Assembly: GCF_020524005.1 (NCBI RefSeq)
Contig: NZ_JAIVKK010000013.1
Span: 57,485-121,484, forward strand
Reading direction: 5' to 3'
Source: Microbulbifer aggregans
Lineage (GTDB): Bacteria; Pseudomonadota; Gammaproteobacteria; Pseudomonadales; Cellvibrionaceae
Length of the DNA stretch: 64,000 nt
Below the pieces are notes generated by a model. It had not been told where the DNA came from. It was given only the letters and a program-made list of their open reading frames with translations, and ran no database searches. Below, one piece after another: positions 1 to 8,298 of this stretch; positions within the stretch are counted from its first letter, which is position 1; each line of letters begins with the position of its first letter. Position numbers and translations under genes: made by a program.

Positions 1-152
<152 letters not shown>

Positions 153-198
153 TTTCTTCTGCAGCAGTAACGCAACGAGAGTACGTAAAGTGAGTAGC

Positions 199-1188
199 AT
201 GACCTATAAAGCGATCCAGTTGAGCAAGCGCCCGAGCGCCGATATCACACCGGATATATTCGAAACCGTAGAGCTGGAAACCCCGGCTCTGGAGGAGGGC
301 CAGTTCCTGGTCAAGCAGACCTATATGTCTCTCGACCCGGCGATGCGTACCTGGCTGAATCCGCGTGAAGATAGCTATATGCCGCCGGTCCAGGTTGGCG
401 AAGTAATGCGTTCCTACGGTGTTGGTGAGGTGGTTCAGTCCCGCAACGCCAATTTTCCGGTCGGTGCACGGGTACTGGGTACCACTGGCTGGGCGGAATA
501 TGTCCTTGGCAACGAGGAAATGCAGGTTGTGGATAGCTCCATCGACCCTGAAGCACTGCTGTCCGTGTTCTATGTCACCGGCCTGACGGCCTATGTAGGC
601 CTGATCAGCATTGGCCGGCCGAAAGCTGGCGAGACGATTCTGATCAGTGGCGCAGCGGGTTCTGTTGGTTCCCTGGCAGGTCAGATTGCCAAAGCCGAAG
701 GCCTGCGTGTTGTGGGTACCGCGGGCAGTGAAGAGAAATGTCGCTGGCTGGAAGACGAGCTCGGCTTCGACAAGGCGATCAACTACAAGTCTGACGACCT
801 TGCCGCGCAACTGGATGAAGCCTGCCCGAACGGCATCGACCTGTTTTTCGAAAATACCGGCGGCCCGATCCAGCAACTGGCTTACGAGCGCATGAACCGC
901 TTCGGACGTATCCTCGTGTGCGGCATGATTGCCGAGTACAACTTCGAGAAACCCGCACCGGGTCCGAACTGGATGGACATCAACCTTAAAGGCCTGCGGG
1001 TAGAAGGCTTCGTAGTGCCAGATCACCTGGACAAAGCGCAGGAAGCCACCGAGGCTCTGGCCAAGTATGTACAGAATGGCCAGATCCGCTTCCGCAGCCA
1101 TGTGCTTGATGGGCTGGAGAGTGCCGTGGAGGGGGTCAACCTGTTATTTAACGGCGGTAATCAGGGTAAGTTGCTGGTTAAACTGTAA
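199..1188 (+). CDS. NADP-dependent MDR-family oxidoreductase (zinc-independent, CurA/LTB4DH-like)
   Basis: The 330-residue protein starts MTYKAIQLSKRP. I chose the ATG at 199 because homologous family members begin here; the longer reading frame from 103 overlaps the preceding SDR gene, and a GTG at 190 is a possible alternative. Family features are an N-terminal groES-like domain with YMSLDPAMRTWL, the nucleotide-binding loop SGAAGSVGSLAGQIAK (about residues 150-166), FFENTGG, and a C-terminal GKLLVKL. This architecture is typical of NADPH-dependent double-bond reductases/quinone oxidoreductases of the leukotriene B4 dehydrogenase/curcumin reductase group, which lack the zinc ligands of alcohol dehydrogenases. 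It probably forms a transcription unit with the upstream SDR. The true substrate is unknown. Confidence 0.9.
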   Translation: MTYKAIQLSKRPSADITPDIFETVELETPALEEGQFLVKQTYMSLDPAMRTWLNPREDSYMPPVQVGEVMRSYGVGEVVQSRNANFPVGARVLGTTGWAEYVLGNEEMQVVDSSIDPEALLSVFYVTGLTAYVGLISIGRPKAGETILISGAAGSVGSLAGQIAKAEGLRVVGTAGSEEKCRWLEDELGFDKAINYKSDDLAAQLDEACPNGIDLFFENTGGPIQQLAYERMNRFGRILVCGMIAEYNFEKPAPGPNWMDINLKGLRVEGFVVPDHLDKAQEATEALAKYVQNGQIRFRSHVLDGLESAVEGVNLLFNGGNQGKLLVKL

Positions 1189-1216
1189 AGCGTAAGGACT
1201 CGAAAGCAACTTAAAC

Positions 1217-1248
1217 GAAAAGCCCCACCGGATGGTGGGGCTTTTTTA
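1217..1248. terminator. Rho-independent terminator, bidirectional
   Basis: AGCCCCACC-GGAT-GGTGGGGCT is a 9-bp perfect stem with a 4-base loop, followed by a T run (1242-1247) and preceded by AAAA. It lies between the stop of the oxidoreductase (1188) and the stop of the convergent glycosyltransferase (1300), so it can serve both. Confidence 0.9.
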
Positions 1249-1299
1249 TAATTTCCAAAATGCGGGACGGCGCTACTTCGTCTACTTCACATACTCCGC

Positions 1300-2613
1300 T
1301 CAGGATACCGGATCAACCTGCTCAACACCGGACTTGTGTGCTACGAGCACGGAATAGATCTGGCTTAACTCTTTACCCTTCACGCTCCAGCTAAATTCAT
1401 TGGCTCTCATTCGCGCCTGCTCGGCAAGGCGATGTCTCGCTTCCGGATCATCACGTAAATGTGTGATTGCCTTTGCGAGTGAATCGATCACATGCTTCCT
1501 TCCCAGTGGCGCGATCTTGATGCCATCTTTCTCTGTAACATATTCCCCAATTCCGCCATTATCAACAACGATGCATGGGGTGCCGCAGGCCATTGCTTCC
1601 ATAACCACGGCGCCACCAAACTCCCTGATTGAGGGGAAGCAGAATAGGTCACTTTGTGAGAGATGCTCGGCTACTTCCTGGTGTGGAATATTACCGGTAA
1701 AGGTAACAATATCGTCGAGAGCGAGTTTTTTACTGGTTTGCTGAAGTTCAGTGCGCTGGGAGCCATCCCCTACGATAGTGAGCTGTAGCCTGTGTCTATT
1801 GGAGCTTTCCTGAACGATTTTATGAATAGCCTCCAGTAACATATCGCAACCTTTATAAGGTTCGAGCCTGCCAACAAAAAGCAGCCTTATGTCATTCTGG
1901 CTGGCTTCCCTTTCCCCGTTAACTTCCTGCTGGGGCCTGTAGAAATTGTCCGGAACACCATTTTCATACATTAAAGCGAGTTTGGTTTTTGAAACGCGGA
2001 GGTTCTTTTCGATCCAGTCCTTGGTATAAGTCGAACCTGAAAGAATCAGATCTGCCCGCTTGTATGTGGCGTGATATCCAGGGATAAGCCAGCGTCCGAT
2101 AGACCTGAGAAAATACAAAGCGCTAAATTCTTTTCGTCCTGTCTTCTTAAATGCATCCGGAAAAGGTACGCCGCCATTCACCGGGCCCATCAAAAAAGGA
2201 ATATCGTTGCAGTATTTTGAGATATTGTAGGGATACCTTGGCATCATGGGCGTCATGGCGTGCACAATGTCAAATTCCCTATTTTTTATTCTATGACGGA
2301 AAAGTGAAACGACCGCTTTATCGAAGAAGTGATAGATTGGAAACTGTAAAGCGTGTCTCAAGGGCCAGATTACCTGGCCTCTCAAAGTACTTAGCTTTAC
2401 GATTGCACGGTAATAGAAATTCTCGAATGCACCTGGCGTTATATAAATAATCTCTCTTTCTCCCCGTATTTTTTCCAAAGCCTCACGATTTCGACAGTGG
2501 GTTACCAGGGTTACATCGCAGAATTTACTGGTCTGCTCGTAAAAATAATAGCCGACCAATGGAACGGAGCTAAACTCCGGGTTGCAGCTTTCTATAACGA
2601 GAAGAGCTTTCAT
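1300..2613 (-). CDS. Glycosyltransferase family 4 (GT-B fold)
   Basis: The 437-residue protein has the two-domain GT-B layout: an N-terminal domain starting MKALLVIESCNPEF and a C-terminal GT1/GT4 domain with LLFVGRLEPYKGCDMLLEAI and the EX7E-type motif region EFGGAVVMEAMACGTP near residues 325-345, which binds the nucleotide-sugar donor. It has no signal peptide, as expected for a cytoplasmic or membrane-associated transferase building surface polysaccharide. The neighbouring minus-strand genes (a beta-helix lipoprotein and a Wzx-type flippase) suggest a capsule/exopolysaccharide locus, though the genes are widely spaced and not one tight operon. Donor and acceptor cannot be predicted. Confidence 0.93.
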   Translation of the reverse strand: MKALLVIESCNPEFSSVPLVGYYFYEQTSKFCDVTLVTHCRNREALEKIRGEREIIYITPGAFENFYYRAIVKLSTLRGQVIWPLRHALQFPIYHFFDKAVVSLFRHRIKNREFDIVHAMTPMMPRYPYNISKYCNDIPFLMGPVNGGVPFPDAFKKTGRKEFSALYFLRSIGRWLIPGYHATYKRADLILSGSTYTKDWIEKNLRVSKTKLALMYENGVPDNFYRPQQEVNGEREASQNDIRLLFVGRLEPYKGCDMLLEAIHKIVQESSNRHRLQLTIVGDGSQRTELQQTSKKLALDDIVTFTGNIPHQEVAEHLSQSDLFCFPSIREFGGAVVMEAMACGTPCIVVDNGGIGEYVTEKDGIKIAPLGRKHVIDSLAKAITHLRDDPEARHRLAEQARMRANEFSWSVKGKELSQIYSVLVAHKSGVEQVDPVS

Positions 2614-2974
2614 ATCGTGGATAGTCCATTCCTTTGTATCTAGATGTGTCAGGCTTAAGAAGGGTATGAGTACTTTCGATGCTTAGATTGCCGGAAAAAT
2701 AGCTCGTTTTCAGTTGTACCGGAGGTGAAAAATTTCACCCGCAGACAATAGGGGATATTTTTGACGGTAAAATTTTGTTCCAGATTACCAGAACAGTTTA
2801 AGCGTAGATATGGGGCGCTAAAAAAGATGGCGCATATTTAAACGTGCGATCTTGCAGTGTGGTCGCCGGTATTCACAGGAGCGTGATGGCGGAATAGGCA
2901 GGTGGATAGGAATCTTCTGGATCTTTAAATAAGAAGCCGCGCATTTTCTAGGCACGGCTTCTTAAAGTTACAGT
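2614..2974. other. Intergenic region with a palindrome and a terminator
   Basis: No convincing gene is present. It holds a 7-bp-arm palindrome, GGTGAAA-AA-TTTCACC (2724-2739), in an AT-rich stretch upstream of the glycosyltransferase gene; this could be an operator. It also holds the terminator of the upstream lipoprotein gene (2929-2965). Confidence 0.5.
2927..2966 (-). terminator. Probable terminator of the beta-helix lipoprotein gene
   Basis: Read on the minus strand, AAGAAGCCG and CGGCTTCTT form a perfect 9-bp stem around a 15-base loop, followed by the weak U-tract ATTTAAAG, 10 bases after the stop codon of the lipoprotein gene. The long loop and interrupted T run make it weaker than a textbook terminator. 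Confidence 0.6.
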
Positions 2975-5233
2975 CTAACGCGCGGGCGGAAGAGGAATCG
3001 ATAACTCATTGGGAACAGCCGCAACACAATTTTTCGTCGCTGCGTAGACTCGGTCCATGTCCATGAGTCCATCTGTGACTTCAATCGGGTTGTAGCCGCA
3101 GGCGGGGTTCTCTGAATTGAACTGGGTTCCCCTTTCAACAACATTGACACCACCCATTTTTAACTGGAATGCACCGGTGTCCACCTTGTCTTGCAGAAAT
3201 GAATTATTAAAAATTCCAGAGTAAAAATGTGCGTGGTTCGCGACCATTGCCGCTGATGTGTGGCCGGGATCCTGTATCGTATCGTTAAAAATATTATCGA
3301 TGACGAAAACGAAGTGGGGTGCCCAGTGCATCGTTGAATCTGTAGGACGAATGTGACCCCCCGAATCAAAATCCTCGGCCACTTTATTGTTTAACTGTAT
3401 GCTGTCACTGGCGGGACGAAGAGTAAGGCGACTTTTGGGGCCGCTCCCGCCAATATGATTGCCTCGTAGCCAGCTATTGGAAACTACCATGCCCCAAATA
3501 CCCATGAACCTCGCGTTGTGTTCGTCGGCTGTTTTTGCTTCCACACCAGCCATACCGCTATTAATGAGGTTGCATTCGTTAAAGCAGCCGATATTGACCT
3601 TGGGCAAATTATTGGCGTTGCTCTTAACTACGGAGTCCGTCAGGAAAAGGCCATAAGGCAGCGGGACGAGGTCGCAGTCCAGTTCGTCGGGGTTATTAGT
3701 GCAAAAAGTCGTTGCATTACCAAAAAAGAAAGAGCCTTCGTATGTGGCATCGTTGGCCCAATTCAAATCAAGATCGTGATATGTCTGAAGTGTTCCCGAC
3801 ATTCCGGCAGTGGCCCGGCCGATACGCAGCCCGGTGAGTGTAATATTGTAAGCCCAGCCTTTGTTGATATAGCCATTGCTATCGCGACTGAGCATATCGT
3901 AAGCGTTAGCAGAGGACGTATTGGGCGCCTTGTCATTGCAGCCTGTATCCACGCCAATAACCGCGAGGGGAACCAGCGGGCGTGCACCGGCTCCATACCG
4001 ATCTATAGTGACGTTCTTTTCCGTATACCCGATGCATATATCGCCATGTGTTTCACCAGCATGGAGCAGAACACGCTTACCACTAAAGCCGCCAGCGTCG
4101 GGCATACGGGCTGCTTGTTGGGCGCCAGCGGGGCATCCATCATAATTTCCGGCGGGAGATACACAGAGCGTGTTAGCCGCGGTGTAATAGTTCTCCTGGC
4201 TCCTGATGGTAACCGTGATAAATTCATCATTGTAAATTCCATCAGGATTCTGCACCCTTACTCCAACACGGTAAGTGCAGCTGCCATTTTCATAGCGGCT
4301 ACTTTCTGGTGTACAGGTAAAGGTATGTATGGCTCTGGGGGCTGGTCCGACTTGGGAATTGCGACTATTGCCGGTCGTTGCGAATTCTCCGGAATCCGGA
4401 TCGTCAAAATCAAAGTGATAGCTCAACCACTGTCCTGTAGCACACGCAGTCGCATCGTTACCACCTTGAAAGTCCTCGCAACTCACGTCCGTCGAGTCTT
4501 GAGCAGAAAAATAAACGGTCTCGGGCGAGACACCTTCCACTCGAGTAAGAACACGCAGGCTGGCTGCAATATCGTCAGACTGGACGTCAGAATTACTGAC
4601 ATGAACTGTGCGAACAATTGAAGCAGTTTCTCCATCCGTATTCGCTACGGAGTAAGTAAGTGGGTAACTTCCTGCGATGGAGGTGTCGACGGACCCTTCA
4701 ACCTGAATCTGATCCGATAAATCCTGTTCACCATCTTTAGCAGTTGCACCGGGATCTTCAAAGGGCTCACCTACAGGGATGACCAGTGAACGGCTGCCGT
4801 TCAGTTTGATGACCAGCCCCGCTGATTCTGGTTCCAGAATTGTCAGGGTGCGGCTTTTCTCGATGGCAGCCTTGCCCTGTTCGTCGCTCACGTTATACGT
4901 AATCTGGACTGTGCCGGCGGTAGACGTATCAATATTGGCCGGCGAGCGAACAACGCTGGATGTCAGGTCACCATCTTCGGCATCATCCGCGGAAAAGCCT
5001 GGATCAACAAACGCGTCTCCCGCGGTAATCTCCACGCTGGCTGCGCCTTTGAGAGTAATGACGGGTGCGGCATTGGTAGAGCCTGAGCCACTGCTGGACC
5101 CGCTTCCTGACCCACCTCCTGAACTGCTACTGCCACCGGGATCTGGCCGCAGGTCACCTTTATTGGAGCCGCCTCCACCGCCGCATGCGGCGACGACGAC
5201 GCAGGTTAGTAAGATCAAGGTTTTTCTGAACAT
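2975..5233 (-). CDS. Lipoprotein with two DUF5011-type Ig-like domains and a C-terminal beta-helix-like region
   Basis: The start was moved to MFRKTLILL (5233) because it gives a clean lipoprotein signal, LTCVVVAAC, with the lipidated Cys at residue 17; the upstream in-frame Met has no signal. After the Cys come poly-Gly and a Ser/Gly-rich linker (about residues 18-50), then two tandem DUF5011-like Ig modules (APVITLKG...; GLVIKLNG...) with the diagnostic AGDAFVDPG and VGEPFEDPG motifs, and a PKD-like segment with YHFDFDDPDSGEF. The rest (about 350-752) resembles the secreted right-handed beta-helix proteins that often bind or cleave polysaccharides. It is 752 residues long, probably outer-membrane anchored. 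No catalytic signature was recognised. A substrate-binding or lyase-like role on surface or environmental glycan is inference. Confidence 0.85.
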   Translation of the reverse strand: MFRKTLILLTCVVVAACGGGGGSNKGDLRPDPGGSSSSGGGSGSGSSSGSGSTNAAPVITLKGAASVEITAGDAFVDPGFSADDAEDGDLTSSVVRSPANIDTSTAGTVQITYNVSDEQGKAAIEKSRTLTILEPESAGLVIKLNGSRSLVIPVGEPFEDPGATAKDGEQDLSDQIQVEGSVDTSIAGSYPLTYSVANTDGETASIVRTVHVSNSDVQSDDIAASLRVLTRVEGVSPETVYFSAQDSTDVSCEDFQGGNDATACATGQWLSYHFDFDDPDSGEFATTGNSRNSQVGPAPRAIHTFTCTPESSRYENGSCTYRVGVRVQNPDGIYNDEFITVTIRSQENYYTAANTLCVSPAGNYDGCPAGAQQAARMPDAGGFSGKRVLLHAGETHGDICIGYTEKNVTIDRYGAGARPLVPLAVIGVDTGCNDKAPNTSSANAYDMLSRDSNGYINKGWAYNITLTGLRIGRATAGMSGTLQTYHDLDLNWANDATYEGSFFFGNATTFCTNNPDELDCDLVPLPYGLFLTDSVVKSNANNLPKVNIGCFNECNLINSGMAGVEAKTADEHNARFMGIWGMVVSNSWLRGNHIGGSGPKSRLTLRPASDSIQLNNKVAEDFDSGGHIRPTDSTMHWAPHFVFVIDNIFNDTIQDPGHTSAAMVANHAHFYSGIFNNSFLQDKVDTGAFQLKMGGVNVVERGTQFNSENPACGYNPIEVTDGLMDMDRVYAATKNCVAAVPNELSIPLPPAR

Positions 5234-5973
5234 AGGTACATCCCCAAGGGTTTCATAGCATGATAAGCACGCCATGCTATGGATACTGTGACTAGTAGCG
5301 CAGTTGGTAGAAGTGTTTATAGCGAAACTGAATAAGACTGTAGGCCAGATCTATATGTATCAATTACCACGCAAAAAATGTTGTGACTGCGAATTGCCGG
5401 GTGGGTCATGAGCAATACAAATTGGTCTCGACCTATTGGTCGGCTTCCGCTTTTTTGAAACCAATCATTCACATTGATTGGCGATATCCGGACGGTGTTG
5501 ACGATCATGCGAAGCTTCTGGCGCCAGTCGTGTCAGAGTGGCACAAGCAGCTTTTAGTTCCGGATGATTTGCCGGTACGGGCGATCAGAATCAAACACTT
5601 CAAAATGAAACTGCACAGCTGAGATATGGATCCAAGCTGATTAGTTGCAACAACAGTATTGGTGCTCGTTGCGAGTTGACCCCCTGAATATGATGAAATT
5701 TGTCTTAGGTTAGGCTGAGTGAGAACTCCCTCACAGGGATGTGAGGAGTTTAGTGTGTGCGATACGGCCAAAAGATATCAGAGAGTCTGTTTTACAGAGT
5801 TTTAATCCGCTACAAGGTTCTCGTTGAGTGAGACTGGCGGCGCCATGATAGTGCCGTCGACTATTTTTTCTCATGAATATTGGCGCTCAAGTATTGAGAG
5901 TAGGAAGGGTGCGCGCGCCTTGCTCTTACATGTAAAAAGTATGCAAGTAGAAGGTTTGTGCGTAACCATCGAA
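5234..5973. other. 740-bp AT-rich intergenic region, no assignable gene
   Basis: The region lies between the flippase stop and the lipoprotein start. Short open frames exist on both strands (e.g. 5383-5622 and 5824-6009 plus), but none has a good ribosome site or recognisable family features. A hairpin with an 11-bp stem and one bulged C (arms 5724-5735 and 5740-5750, AACTCC-CTCACA / TGTGAGGAGTT) is the only clear structure. The region may be the scar of a lost polysaccharide gene, but that is speculation. Confidence 0.5.
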
Positions 5974-7332
5974 TCAGAATACTTTTTTAAGCTCATCAAA
6001 AAGAAATAGCAGCCAGAGGCCGAAAGGTATGGTGATTATGATCGAATCAAGCAGGAATAATTTCTTAGTAAAATAATGGCGTGTAGAAAACGCTGCGAAT
6101 ATCCCGAATAGAAGTTGGGAATATGAGACGCCAAGAATCAATCCGCTTGTCCCAAAAGATAGGTACCCGAGTAGCATCGCACTAGCCAGGAGAATCGATT
6201 GAACGATTCTCACCTTGAATAGAGCTCTTGAATTAGCGTGTGCTTTGAAAATCGGTAGATAGCAGTTAGCAACGATGAGTCCAACCGATCCTGCAGCAAT
6301 TGTGGCAAGGATGGGGCCTACTGCGGCGTATTCTTCTTCGTAAACCAAGTCTACGATAATGTTGGATCCGGCGCATAAAAGTGCAATACCAATCGAAGAG
6401 CCTATCAGGATCATTGACCGTATTTTGATCGCAATCAGATCAATGTTTTTGCTCTCTCGGTATTTGGTGTATACAGGGAAAAGCCATTTGTCGCTCAGGT
6501 TTTGCGCTATACCACAGAAAATTAAGCCAACATTCGAGGCGACAGAGAAAAATCCCAAAGTTGTTGTTGTCAGAATGAATGTTAATGTTAATTTGTTTCC
6601 TTCCCTGGTGATCCAGGTGACACCAGTTGTTGGTAAAATCCATTTCCCATAATTGAAAACTTCTTTAAATGAAACCCTGTCGATATGGATACGGTTTTTT
6701 GTGCCGCTTCCAATTCTATGAGACAGGGCGACAAAAAAAACTGTTGCGATCAAGTCTGCAAAAAGAATTGAACTGGCAGATGGCCATGAGTAACAAAGTA
6801 AAATTGCGAAAATAAGCCCCAAAAACCTTTTTCCGACTACAAAAAGACATGGAATGGTCATATCGAGCTTCTTTTCCAGTTGGAAAAGTTTGGTGGAGTT
6901 GAAACCTGAAACAAGAGCGATGACTGCAGAAATTTGCAAGTAAAAAGATAGGTTGTCGAAAGCGGGATAAATTTTTTCGCTAAAAAATGATGCCCCAATC
7001 AATGCCGCGGCAATCGCGATGTGTTGGGTAATATAAAGGGTCCAGATGGTATTGACGTAGTTGGAGTCAGAGTTTCCACGGTTGTTGTTGATTATGCTGC
7101 CCCTGAGGCCAACTTCAGAAAATAATACGATGGCACTGGAAATGGTGGTGACTATCAGTATTTCACCGAAGACTGAAGGGGACAGAAGCCGGGTGAGGAT
7201 GATCGTGGATACCAGGCGAAGAAAAATTTCTATGCCTCTTGTGCCAATAACCAATATAGCGCTTGAGAGCTCAGGCTTTTGGATAAACTGACGGATACTC
7301 TGGAAACGAGTAGAGGAAATAAAGGTATTCAT
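5974..7332 (-). CDS. Wzx-like oligosaccharide flippase (MOP superfamily)
   Basis: The 452-residue, very hydrophobic protein has roughly 12-14 predicted transmembrane segments and no signal peptide. The N-terminal pattern TRLLSPSVFGEILIVTTISS followed by EVGLRGSIINN is characteristic of polysaccharide-biosynthesis transport proteins that flip undecaprenyl-linked repeat units across the inner membrane. The gene is visibly AT-rich compared with the core genes, which is typical of laterally exchanged capsule/O-antigen genes. Neighbouring glycosyltransferase and beta-helix lipoprotein genes on the same strand support a surface polysaccharide role. The closest subfamily (Wzx versus WzxC-like) cannot be decided by eye. 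Confidence 0.88.
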   Translation of the reverse strand: MNTFISSTRFQSIRQFIQKPELSSAILVIGTRGIEIFLRLVSTIILTRLLSPSVFGEILIVTTISSAIVLFSEVGLRGSIINNNRGNSDSNYVNTIWTLYITQHIAIAAALIGASFFSEKIYPAFDNLSFYLQISAVIALVSGFNSTKLFQLEKKLDMTIPCLFVVGKRFLGLIFAILLCYSWPSASSILFADLIATVFFVALSHRIGSGTKNRIHIDRVSFKEVFNYGKWILPTTGVTWITREGNKLTLTFILTTTTLGFFSVASNVGLIFCGIAQNLSDKWLFPVYTKYRESKNIDLIAIKIRSMILIGSSIGIALLCAGSNIIVDLVYEEEYAAVGPILATIAAGSVGLIVANCYLPIFKAHANSRALFKVRIVQSILLASAMLLGYLSFGTSGLILGVSYSQLLFGIFAAFSTRHYFTKKLFLLDSIIITIPFGLWLLFLFDELKKVF

Positions 7333-7692
7333 CCGTGAACTTTATTCTGAAAAATTTTGGTGTTGACACGCCTTCAAACAGGGAACATTTTCCAACCTAA
7401 GGTTGGTCATATTTGTTTGCTGACAGGCCTTCCATGGTGTCTTGACGTTTTTTAACTATCGATAACCCTGCACCCAGAAAGATTAACCAAAGCATGTGAA
7501 GGTATGCGCTGTTTATCTTGATAAAAAAATTTCTGAAGCTTGGTATTTGTGCAGTTCACTGGTTTATGGACCATTGTCGCTACCTTCAACTGCAATATCC
7601 GTGCCTCACAGCATATGGTGGCGTATGGTTTTGCGCAAGGGGACAACCGGCTGCAGCCTATTGGTTACGCCGGACGGGTATGCAGATAGGTC
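7333..7692. other. Intergenic region upstream of the flippase gene
   Basis: No gene is recognised. It contains a palindrome, CCAACCTAAGGTTGG (7392-7406), in the likely promoter region of the minus-strand flippase gene. Toward 7650-7690 the sequence begins to resemble the tail of the tandem repeats that follow (TTGGTTACGCC). Confidence 0.45.
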
Positions 7693-8026
7693 GCCCGAGA
7701 GGATTAGCTCCCTTCGGTCGCTGGTCTCCGGTGGCTCCGCCACCTACGCTCGAACCTGGGAGATGGTCGAGGCCCTTGGGCTTGGGAGGATATGTAACCA
7801 AGCTGCCCGAGAGGATTAGCTTCGCCCTTCGGGCTCGCTGCTCTTCGGCGCTTTGCGCCTGCGAGTCGAACCTGGAATTGGTTGAAGCCCTTGGGCTTGG
7901 GAGGATATGTAACTAGGCTGGCCCGAGAGGATTAGCTTCGCCCTTTGGGCTCGCTGCTCTCCGGCGCTTTGCGCCTGCGAGTCGAACCTGGAATTGGTCG
8001 AAGCCCTAGGGCTTGGGACGATATAC
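7693..8026 (-). repeat. Three tandem ~112-116 bp repeats carrying an interrupted tRNA-Arg 3' end
   Basis: Units start at 7693, 7805 and 7921, each with GCCCGAGAGGATTAG. Units 2 and 3 differ at only a handful of positions; unit 1 is more diverged. Each opens with the same 13 bases found in the 3' end of the adjacent tRNA-Arg (8069-8081, plus-strand reading), then has a ~49-base GC-rich insert made of small hairpins (GCCCTTCGGGC, GGCGCTTTGCGCC), then resumes the tRNA sequence (TCGAACCT), ending in AAGCCCTTGGGCTT-type hairpins and GGATATGTA. The tRNA T-arm is therefore copied and split in every unit. The array lies just downstream of the tRNA in its direction of transcription, beyond a terminator. 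It resembles in principle the tRNA-end repeats downstream of E. coli tyrT. Confidence 0.85.
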
Positions 8027-8063
8027 AAAAAAGGCCACCCGATGGGTGGCCTTTTTTGTATAT
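8021..8063 (-). terminator. Terminator of tRNA-Arg, perfect 20-bp inverted repeat
   Basis: Arms 8021-8040 and 8044-8063 are perfectly complementary around a 3-base loop (GAT). The core is GGCCACCC-GAT-GGGTGGCC, flanked by A6 and T6, so it can terminate in either direction. The last base overlaps the encoded CCA end of the tRNA. Confidence 0.92.
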
Positions 8064-8139
8064 GGCCCGCCCGAGAGGATTCGAACCTCTGACCTTTGCC
8101 TCCGGAGGGCAACGCTCTATCCAGCTGAGCTACGGGCGG
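8063..8139 (-). tRNA. tRNA-Arg (anticodon CCG)
   Basis: The minus strand folds into a full 77-nt cloverleaf: acceptor CCGCCCG/CGGGCGG, D-arm GCTC...GAGC, anticodon stem-loop TTGCC-CTCCGGA-GGCAA with anticodon CCG (decodes CGG), and T-arm AGAGG-TTCGAAT-CCTCT. It has discriminator G and encoded CCA. It is followed directly by a strong terminator and the tandem repeats described above. The corresponding translated frame (ERIRTSDLCLRR...) is the well-known spurious peptide produced by tRNA-Arg sequences, not a gene. Confidence 0.97.
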
Positions 8140-8298
8140 TGGATGTGCTACTGGCTGGGCCAGTGCGGAGGCGGATTATACAGAAGCACCGGGATGGGGC
8201 AAAGCATGGATTTCACTTTGTGCCGGTTTCCCGCCACCCGGTCGAGGGGGCGGGATGTTCCTGCAATGGCCTTGAGGTGGCCTCGTGAGGGGAAAGGG

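Noticed and set aside
3518..4621. Long plus-strand open frame opposite the beta-helix lipoprotein
   Set aside because: Antisense shadow; no ribosome site or family features, while the minus-strand frame has a lipobox and domains.
5383..5622. 79-codon open frame in the gap between lipoprotein and flippase genes
   Set aside because: No recognisable family, no convincing ribosome site, and no same-strand neighbour; listed only as unexplained intergenic DNA.
8013..8288. Small open frame with PPERIRTSDLCLRRATLYPAE
   Set aside because: This peptide is the translation of a tRNA-Arg gene in the antisense direction, a common annotation artefact.
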